Assembly: GCF_002288525.1 (NCBI RefSeq)
Contig: NZ_CP023067.1
Span: 1,488,001 to 1,552,000 of the forward strand
Source of the DNA: Sinorhizobium sojae CCBAU 05684
GTDB lineage: Bacteria > Pseudomonadota > Alphaproteobacteria > Rhizobiales > Rhizobiaceae
Direction of reading: 5' to 3'
DNA: 64,000 nt
Each line of letters starts with the position of its first letter. Positions within the stretch are counted from its first letter, which is position 1. Of the stretch, positions 47,927-55,380 are shown one piece after another. A program made the position numbers and the translations under genes. Below the pieces are notes generated by a model. That model had not been told where the DNA came from, ran no database searches, and saw nothing but the letters and a program-made list of their open reading frames with translations.

Positions 47927-48154
47927 TCACCCGCCACCCTGACCCCCCCTCTTCTGGAGCAATCTGGCCTTGTGGTGGGCGCAATATTTCTTGCCGTCCG
48001 TCTTTGCGGCGCAGAAGAGATAGGGGCCGCCGCTGTTGATCGGCCAGATGCACTCGCCCGGCAGCAAGTCTTCCAACCGCTTGGCGAATTGCAGCCTGTT
48101 TGCGTCGTACTTGTTTGCAGGGGCGAAGTCTGTTTCGAATTTGGTCATGAGCAT
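47927..48154 (-). CDS. GcrA C-terminal-domain-like small protein
   Basis: A 75-residue protein whose second half, LPGECIWPINSGGPYLFCAA then KYCAHHKARL, resembles the C-terminal Cys/His region of the cell-cycle regulator GcrA, where this domain contacts sigma70. The DNA-binding N-terminal half of GcrA is absent; instead there are 30 polar residues (FETDFAPANKYDANRLQFAK). ATGs at 48154 and 48148 are both possible. Possibly a sigma-binding or metal-binding small regulator; this is inference. Confidence 0.55.
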   Translation of the reverse strand: MLMTKFETDFAPANKYDANRLQFAKRLEDLLPGECIWPINSGGPYLFCAAKTDGKKYCAHHKARLLQKRGGQGGG

Positions 48155-48185
48155 AGAACGGGCCGCATTCCTCCGCTTTGACTGA

Positions 48186-48290
48186 TCAGCCGGGAAGCAG
48201 CGTCATCACCGGGACGGCGAAAATCACCGCGAGTGCGGCAATGACCGCGATCAACTCCAGCATCATGAAACGCTGCATATCGCGACGCAT
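48186..48290 (-). CDS. 34-aa single-span membrane peptide, paralogue A
   Basis: MRRDMQRFMMLELIAVIAAL plus 14 hydrophobic residues ending TLLPG: a basic N-terminal hook and one membrane segment. GGAG lies 9 nt before the ATG. A near copy of the same length is encoded at 48950-49054 on the same strand. Conserved positions between the two include MRRD-QRF, ELIA-IA-LAV and VTLL, so selection on the protein is plausible. Function unknown. Confidence 0.55.
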   Translation of the reverse strand: MRRDMQRFMMLELIAVIAALAVIFAVPVMTLLPG

Positions 48291-48373
48291 GGCGGTTTGC
48301 TCCGCGCTGTTGCGAGGTAATAGGAAACGTTTCGCGGCCCAAAAAAGTTCAAATCCCGAAAGAGTGCCGCAGC

Positions 48374-48485
48374 GCATTGCCCCGAAAAATCGAACCGATT
48401 TCGGCCCGATGCGCGTGCGACGCGCAGATGCAAAGAGTTACAGCGACCTCTGCGCGTCTAAATAAATACAGGCGCGGCCCTGTAG
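48374..48485 (+). repeat. Dispersed palindromic repeat, copy 4
   Basis: Contains CCGAAAAATCGAACCGATTTC and CGCAGATGCAAAGAGTTACAG-type modules (each read in parts) and a decayed core ending CGGCCCTGTA. The hairpin is less perfect than in copies 3 and 5. Confidence 0.8.
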
Positions 48486-48523
48486 TCGCGTGACTGCAGT
48501 CCCACCCAGCCGGTTGCCGGGCG

Positions 48524-48754
48524 TTACTCGGCTTCCGCAGCCGGAGGAGGTTCACCCTCGGTCACCATCCGAATAAGGCCCAACTCGCTCCTTACCCCTT
48601 GCCGATAGAGGTGGAACAGCATCTTGCCGATCTCCGTGCCGCCCGCGCTCTCCGGCTCCAGATCCTTCGAGGAGCACACGTATATGTGAACGCGCCGAAG
48701 CATCGAGATTTCATCGTCATCTATCGCCAAGTCCGAGAAACGGTACCAGTTCAC
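48524..48754 (-). CDS. Hypothetical 76-aa protein
   Basis: The GTG at 48754 has GGAGGATC upstream, giving VNWYRFSDLAIDDDEISMLR, then RRVHIYVCSSKDLEPESAGG and a Pro/Glu-rich tail. An ORF extension back to 48898 has poor codon use. The protein lies between the two 34-residue membrane peptides, all on the minus strand. No family recognised. Confidence 0.5.
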   Translation of the reverse strand: MNWYRFSDLAIDDDEISMLRRVHIYVCSSKDLEPESAGGTEIGKMLFHLYRQGVRSELGLIRMVTEGEPPPAAEAE

Positions 48755-48949
48755 TTTGATCCTCCAATCAAAGCAGCTTCTTTGATGATGAACTGATATT
48801 GGTATTGCGATGACTGGATTCCAGAGCAGGACACGACCGTGCCGTCGGCGGCAAGCAACGATCGGCCGGCGTGAGAGGGCCACCTTTGTCGGAATCATGG
48901 GCGAGTTCGCTGGCGAGATCGCTCCGAAGCATCGCCCCGGGCAGTGAGG

Positions 48950-49054
48950 TCAGGCGACGAGCAGGGTTACGACCATGATTGCCGAAACCACTGCCAGCGA
49001 AGCAATGAGCGCGATCAACTCGACCACCGGGAAACGCTGGCTATCGCGTCGCAT
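48950..49054 (-). CDS. 34-aa single-span membrane peptide, paralogue B
   Basis: MRRDSQRFPVVELIALIASL plus 14 hydrophobic residues ending VTLLVA. A near-consensus SD (GGAGGAG) sits 6 nt before the ATG, which makes translation likely. It is the counterpart of the peptide at 48186-48290, with equal length and a shared basic head. Missed by usual length cut-offs. Confidence 0.6.
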   Translation of the reverse strand: MRRDSQRFPVVELIALIASLAVVSAIMVVTLLVA

Positions 49055-49153
49055 GGTGATCTCCTCCATGCCATGCCGGGATAGAAGGAACGCTTGAATG
49101 CCCGGATAGTTCATTGTCCCGGTCGTATCGATGGGCGGGTGATGTGCCCTGAC

Positions 49154-49188
49154 TACAGCGCCGCGCGTCTTTTCAGGACGATGCGCGC
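49154..49188 (-). repeat. Dispersed palindromic repeat, partial copy
   Basis: CTACAGCGCCGCGCGTCTTT then a degenerate right end (ATGCGCG). This is the reverse orientation of the core found elsewhere; it lacks the far arm and ends at the PAP2 gene stop. Confidence 0.65.
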
Positions 49189-49952
49189 TAGGCGGAATCA
49201 TCCTCCACTTCTCCTTTGCGCTGCAGCCAAAGCGTCACAGCCCAGCAGAGAAGCGCCCAGCCGGAACCGACCGTCCAGCCGGCAAGCACATCCGTCGGCC
49301 AGTGAACGCCGAGATAGACCCGGCTGACCCCGACAAGCAGCGAAATGCACACCGCCCAGAGCAGGATAAAGGCCTTCGCCCTCCAGCGTGGCCGCACACG
49401 CGCGATCATCGCCGCCAGCGTCAGATAGACGACGGCTGCCATCATCGAATGGCCGCTCGGGAAGCTCGCGGAGGAGACGTAGGAACCGTGCGGCACGATG
49501 TCGGGCCGGGGTCTGTCGATCCCCATCTTCACCAGCATGCTCAATAATACGCCTCCGCCGACGGCGAAGACGACCGCGAGCGCAGCCCGTCGCTTGTCCA
49601 TCATGACCAGATAGCCGGCGGCAGCGATGACGATCAGGGTCAATACCCCGACGCCTCCGAGCGCGGTGAAGTCGCGCATCATCTCCTCGAGCCACTCGGG
49701 CCCGAGCGGATCCGTCGGGTCCTCCTGGCTGCGCATGGATAGCAGCAGCAACCGGTCGACCGCGTCGGTCTCCCTTTCGATCACTTCATCGGCAAGTTCC
49801 AAGAAGGCCCACAATGCGCCTGCAGTCAGCAGCAAGGCGAGCACGAGCGGCCATTCCTTTCGGCCGAGCCACCTGTTCAGCCTCTCCGTCAAGGGTGCCT
49901 CCTCAAACCGGATCACACCCAAACGCCGATCCGCCGTCCCGGTTCCCGACAT
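49188..49952 (-). CDS. PAP2-family membrane phosphatase
   Basis: About 254 residues from ATG 49952; starts further upstream (to 50093) remain open. The three phosphatase motifs of PAP2 proteins are present: KMGIDRPRP (KxxxxxxRP), SFPSGHSMM (PSGH) and SRVYLGVHWPTDV (SRxxxxxHxxxD). Five to six membrane spans. It may dephosphorylate undecaprenyl pyrophosphate, phosphatidylglycerophosphate or a lipid A phosphate; the exact substrate cannot be told from sequence. Confidence 0.87.
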   Translation of the reverse strand: MSGTGTADRRLGVIRFEEAPLTERLNRWLGRKEWPLVLALLLTAGALWAFLELADEVIERETDAVDRLLLLSMRSQEDPTDPLGPEWLEEMMRDFTALGGVGVLTLIVIAAAGYLVMMDKRRAALAVVFAVGGGVLLSMLVKMGIDRPRPDIVPHGSYVSSASFPSGHSMMAAVVYLTLAAMIARVRPRWRAKAFILLWAVCISLLVGVSRVYLGVHWPTDVLAGWTVGSGWALLCWAVTLWLQRKGEVEDDSA

Positions 49953-50173
49953 TCCGCCCGAACGCAGGCTGCCCGTTGCCTTGTCCGATCCGTTGAGTAT
50001 GCCCCACGGCTTTCCGATGAATGCCGCGCCAACACAAAAACCAAGCGGATGACGCGTAGGCGAAGCCACGCAAGTCTGCTCAGGGCGCGCCAAGGTCGCA
50101 TTTGCAACGGTTGAATTTCTCCGAGCCTGCTATCAAGGCGCCGTAGACGCAGCTTGTGCTCAGGACCTCGGAG

Positions 50174-51418
50174 ATGCTGGATTCCCCATCCGTCAATCGC
50201 GACTTCGAAATGGCCCTGATCGGCCGATCACCGCCGGATGAGGCGGCGCTTCGACAGATCGAGGATGGTGCCGATCATGTGCTGGCGGAAGTCGGCATCC
50301 GGTTCGAAGGCGACCTGGAAACGGTCGATCTGTGGCGGCAGAACGGCGGCATCGTGAAAGGCGACCACGTCTTACTGGACGGCCCGCGGCTGCGAAAGAT
50401 CATCCGCGAGAACGCACCGGAAAGCTTTACGCTCAGGGCGCGCAATCCCGTGCGGGACACGTCGATTGGGGCGAAGCATGCTCCCGTGTTCGCGCCGATC
50501 TACGGTGCGCCTAATGTCCTCCTCGAAAACGGCGAACGTAGCAGCGGATCATTGTCGATTTATCGCCGGCTGGTTTCGATGGCGCATGCGGCGCCGGCAC
50601 TCTCCAACACCGGTCACATGATCTGCGTCCTCAATGACGTTCCCGAAACAGTGCGGCCGATGGAGATGGCGCTGGCGCATCTGACGCTCTCCGACAAGCC
50701 GTTCATGGGCTGCATCGCATCGCCGGAGGCGGCCGTAGACGTCATCGACGTCGCATCAATGGCGGTCGGCCGCGATGCGACGGACGGCGCCTGCGAACTT
50801 CTGCACCTGATCAACGCCACGCCGCCGCTGGTCTACAAGGACAACCCGCTGAAGGTGTTGCGCGCCGTTGCACGGCGCCGACAAGCCTGCATGGTTACCT
50901 CCTACATGATGATGGGGGCGACCTCGCCGGTGACCGTCGCCGGCACACTGATCCAAGGCTATGCGGAGGTCCTGGCGGGCCTGGCACTGACACAGCTCTG
51001 GTCGCCCGGTGCGCCGGCGGTCATGGGCCTCTTTGCCATTCCTTTCGGCATGAAGAGCATGCTGCCCTGCTATGGCGATCCGGCGTCGCATGTCGTGCAG
51101 ATCTACGCGGTCCAGCTTGCCCGCCGCCTTGGCGTACCGATTCGCGGCGAAGGCGGCGTGACTTCCGCAAAGGTGGATGACGGCCAGGCTGGCGCTGAGG
51201 GCGCCAGAGCGACGGCCGCCTCGGTTCTTTCAGGTGCCGATTTCATCCTCCATAGCGCGGGCTGGCTAGAACAGGGCCGAAGTGTTTCGATCGGCAAATT
51301 CGAACGTGAAGCAACCGCGATTGCCCAACTCTATGGCATTGAGGCTGGCGAAAGCGCGCCTCCGCTACCGCTCGATCCTCGACTGGAATCGGAACTGCGG
51401 CAACGGATCCGCATGTGA
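50174..51418 (+). CDS. Short MttB-family (trimethylamine methyltransferase-like) protein
   Basis: About 414 residues from ATG 50174; a GTG at 50156 is in frame. The MttB TIM-barrel fold is recognisable: HVLAEVGIRFEGD at the start, TGHMICVLNDVPET, PLVYKDNPLKVLRA, and MMMGATSPVTVAGTLIQGYA. No pyrrolysine (UAG) codon interrupts the frame, so it belongs to the non-Pyl branch, some of which demethylate glycine betaine. Typical members have about 510 residues; this one stops early, lacking the usual C-terminal helices. Substrate unknown, and no corrinoid protein gene is adjacent. Confidence 0.8.
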   Translation: MLDSPSVNRDFEMALIGRSPPDEAALRQIEDGADHVLAEVGIRFEGDLETVDLWRQNGGIVKGDHVLLDGPRLRKIIRENAPESFTLRARNPVRDTSIGAKHAPVFAPIYGAPNVLLENGERSSGSLSIYRRLVSMAHAAPALSNTGHMICVLNDVPETVRPMEMALAHLTLSDKPFMGCIASPEAAVDVIDVASMAVGRDATDGACELLHLINATPPLVYKDNPLKVLRAVARRRQACMVTSYMMMGATSPVTVAGTLIQGYAEVLAGLALTQLWSPGAPAVMGLFAIPFGMKSMLPCYGDPASHVVQIYAVQLARRLGVPIRGEGGVTSAKVDDGQAGAEGARATAASVLSGADFILHSAGWLEQGRSVSIGKFEREATAIAQLYGIEAGESAPPLPLDPRLESELRQRIRM

Positions 51419-51473
51419 CCCGAGAGCCACTGCGCGCCCGAAGAAGCACGCGGCGCCGTCGAATACCACCCTT

Positions 51474-51587
51474 TCATCGCGGCGAGACGATGCCTTCGTA
51501 ATACTCACCCTCCCCACCGACGTGGACCTTTCCGGACTGGCACGCCGCCAGGACCAGCAATGCCAGCAACAGCATGATCTTTCGCAT
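51474..51587 (-). CDS. 37-aa mini-lipoprotein (GEGEYY type), copy A
   Basis: MRKIMLLLALLVLAACQSGK is a lipoprotein signal with lipobox LAAC. The mature peptide has 22 residues and contains GEGEYYEGIVSPR. The SD AGGAAGGA lies 7 nt upstream. A second mini-lipoprotein at 52510-52647 ends GEGEYYTGIVPPTPL, so both share a conserved C-terminal motif. Function unknown; too short for most ORF callers. Confidence 0.6.
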   Translation of the reverse strand: MRKIMLLLALLVLAACQSGKVHVGGEGEYYEGIVSPR

Positions 51588-51691
51588 CGAATCGTCCTTC
51601 CTGACGCGTTGACGATCATTGATATTCTGGCATCAGCGCCGGATCAAATCTCTCGGTTGGGATTGCGCCGTAGCATGATACGGGCGGGCCT

Positions 51692-51795
51692 TGCGCATCG
51701 GCCCGAAATTCGTACCCGATTTTCGGAAAGCTCGATGCGCAGATACAACGAGTTACAGCGACCTTTGCGCGTCTTAAAAGACGCGCGGCGCTGTA
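51692..51795 (+). repeat. Dispersed palindromic repeat, copy 5 (full length)
   Basis: Best preserved copy: GCGCATCGGCCCGAAATTCG, then TTTTCGGAAAGCTCGATGCG and the core AGTTACAGCGACCTTTGCGC to GCGGCGCTGTAG with a perfect inner GCGTCTTAAAAGACGC hairpin. Confidence 0.9.
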
Positions 51796-51836
51796 GCGGT
51801 CCGCCCGGGTGGCGTGTTCGTCCTGCGTTTCCCGGT

Positions 51837-52268
51837 CTATTCAGCCTTCACCACCTGTCCGCGGATCTCGCCGTCGGGATGGGCGGCCGTGTGCAGGTTG
51901 ATATACATGCGCCCTTCGGTCAGCGCCGATGCCTGGGCTTCGTCCAGCGTTGCGGAACCTTCAGAGAGCGCCGACAGCTCGATCGGCACCATGGGCGGCG
52001 CATTCTCGCCGGGCGCGGCAGGTCCGTGGAAATGGGCAGCGGTCACATCGCCGCTCAGGCCCGACTGCTCGATGGTCCAAGTGAGGTTCTTGCTTTCCGT
52101 ATCATAGGTGACATCGGCCGTTCCCGTTGCACCGGTTTCAGCCGGCGGCACCTCCTCGCTTCCCTTGAGTTCTGCCTCGAACTTCATCTCCTCCGCAAGT
52201 CCCGCCGAAGCGGCAGCGAGAAAGCCCAGCGCTACGATGATACCTGTCGTCTTTGTCCAAGACTGCAT
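51837..52268 (-). CDS. Exported CHRD-domain protein
   Basis: A 143-residue secreted protein with a signal peptide (about residues 1-25, AAASAGLAEE cleavage region). The CHRD domain follows: FEAELKGSEEVPPAETGATG, HFHGPAAPGENAPP and MYINLHTAAHPDGEIRGQV. CHRD domains form a beta-sandwich; bacterial examples are mostly uncharacterised. GGAGGAAT precedes the ATG. It is flanked on both sides by the related mini-lipoproteins. Confidence 0.88.
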   Translation of the reverse strand: MQSWTKTTGIIVALGFLAAASAGLAEEMKFEAELKGSEEVPPAETGATGTADVTYDTESKNLTWTIEQSGLSGDVTAAHFHGPAAPGENAPPMVPIELSALSEGSATLDEAQASALTEGRMYINLHTAAHPDGEIRGQVVKAE

Positions 52269-52509
52269 GGCTCATTCCTCCAATCTGACGCGGCTCATGC
52301 GTTCTTCGCCGCACGCATGTCATCCGAGACTGCCGCCGTCCTTGAACGCCGCTTCTCCAGCATGCGTCCAGGCGAAGATATAAGCAGCAGAGTGTAGATA
52401 AGGCGCAGGCGCTCGCCGGCCAGAGGGCGTCGGCTGTTATAGCCTCATTGGGCGTAGATCGGCGGGCTACACGGCCAGGCGAAAACCGCTGCCCGCGCGT
52501 AGTCCCTCG

Positions 52510-52647
52510 TCAAAGGGGCGTCGGGGGCACGATGCCCGTGTAGTATTCACCCTCGCCCGGTTGGTAGTGGTGGTAAACCGTGGGGCTCCCGGTTTGAGAA
52601 CAGGCCCCAAGAACAGCAAGTGCCATCAGCAATAAGACCGCCCGCAT
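52510..52647 (-). CDS. 45-aa mini-lipoprotein (GEGEYY type), copy B
   Basis: MRAVLLLMALAVLGACSQTG gives a lipobox LGAC; the mature part is SPTVYHHYQPGEGEYYTGIV and ends PPTPL. GGAAAGGACG precedes the ATG at 52647. A longer frame up to 52971 has no signal and is not preferred. Shares GEGEYY-GIV with the 51474-51587 gene, with CHRD between them. Confidence 0.65.
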   Translation of the reverse strand: MRAVLLLMALAVLGACSQTGSPTVYHHYQPGEGEYYTGIVPPTPL

Positions 52648-52943
52648 GAGCTTCGTCCTTTCCGAATGACTGAAGTCGCCCACTTCTTCCCTTAGGGGAA
52701 GAGGATCGGCGTCATTGCACTGCGTTGCAAAACCGATAGTACATGCCGGACCGCTGTTCGCCCAGACCGCCGAAAGAAGACGGGCCTGCAACCGATGCCT
52801 TAAAGCGCCTCCAGCGCTTCGCGTCCCCTTAGGCAAATCCCCCTTGGTCCGTTGAATTTGCATCAAATGCAACCGCCGGGTTTCACCGCCGGTCAAAGGA
52901 AATCTGGCACAGAGGAGAAATAGACTTAACTCGGGGTTGAAAA

Positions 52944-53330
52944 GTGACCCAGGTTGTAACCGTTTCCGCAACGACGGCGGCCTATGCGGCGGAAGCCGTC
53001 AAACCGTCCGCCCGCATACGCGGCGACGGACCCACAGACGAGGCGATCACGCTGCTCTCGGCCCGGCCGGTCGAGCCCAAAGCCGCAGCGCTCGCACCGA
53101 TCGCGAAAACCAAGGGGGCCTTATCCCAGGCGCTGATGCTGATCAGTGCCGAACGGCGCCCGCCGCAGGAGAGTGCGGCGGAAACATTGCGTCGTTACCT
53201 CGAGTTCATGCAGGAAGAGGAAGGAGACTCCGGTCAGGACGACGACCGACCGGATGAGCCCGAGGCGGAGGGGGAGCAGGAGGCCGACGAGGTCTCCGCC
53301 ATGCTCGAGCAATTTATCCAACAGGGGTGA
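52944..53330 (+). CDS. Hypothetical 128-aa acidic-tail protein
   Basis: The GTG at 52944 starts MTQVVTVSATTAAYAAEAVK. A helical middle (SQALMLISAERRPPQESAAE, TLRRYLEFMQEEEGD) precedes a highly acidic, probably disordered stretch and a C-terminal helix (SAMLEQFIQQG). No signal peptide is evident and there is no recognised family. Codon use matches the surrounding genes, so it is likely real. Confidence 0.6.
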   Translation: MTQVVTVSATTAAYAAEAVKPSARIRGDGPTDEAITLLSARPVEPKAAALAPIAKTKGALSQALMLISAERRPPQESAAETLRRYLEFMQEEEGDSGQDDDRPDEPEAEGEQEADEVSAMLEQFIQQG

Positions 53331-53341
53331 TGGAGCGGACG

Positions 53342-53384
53342 CCACAGCGCCGCGCGTCTTATCATACGCGCAAAGGTCGCTGTA
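53342..53384 (-). repeat. Dispersed palindromic repeat, reverse copy
   Basis: CCACAGCGCCGCGCGTCTTA to CAAAGGTCGCTGTAG: the core in inverse orientation, 12 bp after the acidic-tail protein gene. Confidence 0.85.
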
Positions 53385-53390
53385 GTACTT

Positions 53391-53455
53391 CAATTGCTGC
53401 ATGTCTTTGCCCTCAAATCGAGGTCGACTTAAGGAGACATGCAGTAAACCCGCTC
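53391..53455 (-). repeat. Second repeat family (ACTGCATG palindrome), copy 1
   Basis: Read on the minus strand: TTTACTGCATGTCTCCTTAA then GGGCAAAGACATGCAGCAAT. The inverted ends form a hairpin. A matching copy on the plus strand lies at 59861-59925. It adjoins a copy of the first repeat family. Confidence 0.7.
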
Positions 53456-53469
53456 CGCCGGAGTGGCCT

Positions 53470-54435
53470 TTACTCGTGCTTGTGTTGGTCCGTTCCGCCG
53501 GCGGCACTGCCGACCGGCAGCGCATAGTCCACCTTGCCGGCCTTTTCAAAGGTGAGCGTCAAGGGGATCACATCGCCTTCGGCAAAGGGCTTCTTCACCT
53601 CCATGAACATCAGGTGCAGCCCACCGCTTCTCAGCCCGACCGTTTCGCCCGCCGGAACGGCGATGCCGTCTTCGAGCTTGCGCATCTTCATCACGTCATT
53701 CTCCATCGTCATTTCATGGAGTTCGACGCGGCCTGCAGCCGGGCTTTCCGCCGCAATCAACCGGTCATCGGCGCTGCCGTTGTTCTTCACGATGAAACCA
53801 CCGCCACCGACCTTGGCGCCCGGCAGCATGGCTTTCACCGCACCGCCGGAGATTTCGAGATCCCCCGCCTCCACCCGACCGGTGGTCTGGACCCCGCCGT
53901 GCGCGCCATGGGCATGCTCCTCGCCTGCGAGCGTCACGCTTATGGTCGGTGCCGGATTTTTCAGAGCATGGGGATCCTGCCCGGCGGCTGGCACTTCGTC
54001 CCAGGCGAGCCTGTCGTCCGCGCCGCAAAGCTGGACGGTCGGGAAGGCGAGTACCGTTTCCTTGTCGAAGCCGGAAACTTTGCCGCGGATCACGAAGGTG
54101 TCGTAATGCGCATCGGGCAAAGTGCCGCCCCTCCAGCGGATTTCGACCGGGCCGGAGGATACTTTTGTTCCGTGGTTGTCATAGGTCTTCTGATAGTCGC
54201 CCTTGATGATTTCAAGCTCCCAGCCGGGCTTCGGTTGCGGCTTTGCGAAGGCGAAGCCCTCGGGCAGCTTCACTTGTACCTCGGTCGTCGCCTTGCCGTC
54301 GCAGCCATGCGGCAGCTGTAGAACCGCCTTGAACGACTTTTCGTTCTGCGCCTGATCCACTTCGAAGGTCGCATGCGCGTGGGCCATGCCGGCTATGAGT
54401 GTCATGCCGGCGGTGAGAAAGGTAAGTCTGTTCAT
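53470..54435 (-). CDS. YcnI-like (DUF1775) - PCuAC copper chaperone fusion
   Basis: A 321-residue exported protein. Signal peptide residues 1-20 (AGMAHAHA) end just before the copper-ligand His of the YcnI domain (residues about 21-165). After a His-rich linker (EEHAHGAHGG) comes a PCuAC domain (about 185-310) with the periplasmic copper motif H-x10-M-x21-HxM, seen as ELHEMTMENDVMKM and GGLHLMFM. PCuAC proteins deliver Cu(I) to cytochrome oxidase. The His-rich C-terminus (GTDQHKHE) may also bind copper. It probably shares an operon with the upstream DUF2946 gene. Confidence 0.88.
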   Translation of the reverse strand: MNRLTFLTAGMTLIAGMAHAHATFEVDQAQNEKSFKAVLQLPHGCDGKATTEVQVKLPEGFAFAKPQPKPGWELEIIKGDYQKTYDNHGTKVSSGPVEIRWRGGTLPDAHYDTFVIRGKVSGFDKETVLAFPTVQLCGADDRLAWDEVPAAGQDPHALKNPAPTISVTLAGEEHAHGAHGGVQTTGRVEAGDLEISGGAVKAMLPGAKVGGGGFIVKNNGSADDRLIAAESPAAGRVELHEMTMENDVMKMRKLEDGIAVPAGETVGLRSGGLHLMFMEVKKPFAEGDVIPLTLTFEKAGKVDYALPVGSAAGGTDQHKHE

Positions 54436-54526
54436 CTCGTAATCTCCAAACCACGTGCCTTGTGATCCATGGGCCCCGTGGTGCCGCGCGGGCGGCGGAA
54501 TGCATTAAAGACTGGACTGGGGAGAA

Positions 54527-54922
54527 TTACGAAAAAGCCGGCGGACCGCGCGATGGCGGCAGCAAGCGGCGGGCGACAAGTGTGACCTGGTCTGCAACGT
54601 CCGGCCTGGATACCAACCAGCTGCCGTTTACGACCGGCCCGCCTTCTTCGGGCGGCGACGGCAAGACGATCGATGCGGCCAGGCGGCAAGCCTCGCACAC
54701 CGGCGCCTTGGCAGGCGCCTTCCCGTGCCGCGAATCGCCATCGACCCCGTGCGTGCCAAAGCAGATATCCGCGAAGGTGCCGTCGGGGAGAAGGTATTCG
54801 GCTGAGAGCGCCGGGCTCGCCTGCTGCGCGAGGCCGGGCTTATGGGCGAAGGCAAGGAAAAGGAGTGCGAAGGCTGTCAGCAGCCGCACCGCAATCCCGA
54901 GATTTTCCCCACGCCCGCTCAT
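54527..54922 (-). CDS. DUF2946-like Cys-rich exported protein
   Basis: About 131 residues from ATG 54922. One hydrophobic N-terminal segment (LLTAFALLFLAFAHKPGLAQ) looks like a signal or anchor. The rest contains DICFGTHG and APVCEACRLAA, the C...C-x2-C arrangement of DUF2946 proteins, which are often next to copper genes. It is upstream of the YcnI-PCuAC fusion, 91 bp apart, suggesting a copper-handling pair. Function otherwise unproven. Confidence 0.7.
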   Translation of the reverse strand: MSGRGENLGIAVRLLTAFALLFLAFAHKPGLAQQASPALSAEYLLPDGTFADICFGTHGVDGDSRHGKAPAKAPVCEACRLAASIVLPSPPEEGGPVVNGSWLVSRPDVADQVTLVARRLLPPSRGPPAFS

Positions 54923-55154
54923 CGTCGCCTCATCGATACGAACTTGGTAACCCACAACCGCCAGGAATTGCAGAGGCCGAATTGCCGCAGGTGCCCTTGC
55001 CCCGACGCAAGCGTAAGGGCCCGAAAATCGGCCCCGATTCTGCCTAGCGTCCCAAAGGCCGCAGTGCGCTGTAAGGCCGTGGCGACAAAAATATGCTTGG
55101 ACGCGACATTGTCCCTTGCCAAAATCCGGACTTCGCCGTTATCTGGATACGATC

Positions 55155-55306
55155 TTGTTGGGAGAAACCGGTTCGATCCGGTGCCGAAGGAGCAACCGCC
55201 CCGGAAACTCTCAGGCCAAAGGACCAACGGGATGCCGGTAAGGACTCTGGAGAGAAGCGTTTCACGCTCGCCGAAGGGATAACAATCTCAGGCAAAGGGA
55301 CAGAGG
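55155..55306 (+). promoter_or_regulatory. Tandem glycine riboswitch upstream of gcvT
   Basis: Aptamer I (about 55158-55246) has GGGAGAAACCGG, GCCGAAGGAGCAACCGCC and CTCTCAGGCCAAAGGACC, closing CTCTGGAGAG. Aptamer II (about 55250-55305) has GCCGAAGGGATAACAATCTC and AGGCAAAGGGACAGAGGG. This is the classical cooperative two-aptamer glycine riboswitch that turns on the glycine cleavage operon when glycine is plentiful. A GC-rich foldable stretch (55319-55363) before gcvT may be the expression platform. Confidence 0.95.
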
Positions 55307-55380
55307 GGGCTCGAATTTGTCGGCGCTTGGCGCCGGTAGTGTGAGCCGGCGCATGCTGCGCCAGACCTGGAGGCCGGACT

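Noticed and set aside
43565..53384. Repeats considered as a CRISPR array
   Set aside because: Copies are kilobases apart, partly inverted and not regularly spaced; no cas genes are present.
55100..55380. tRNA-like segment (GGTTCGATCC) before gcvT
   Set aside because: The motif belongs to the P1-P2 region of glycine aptamer I, and no cloverleaf can be drawn.
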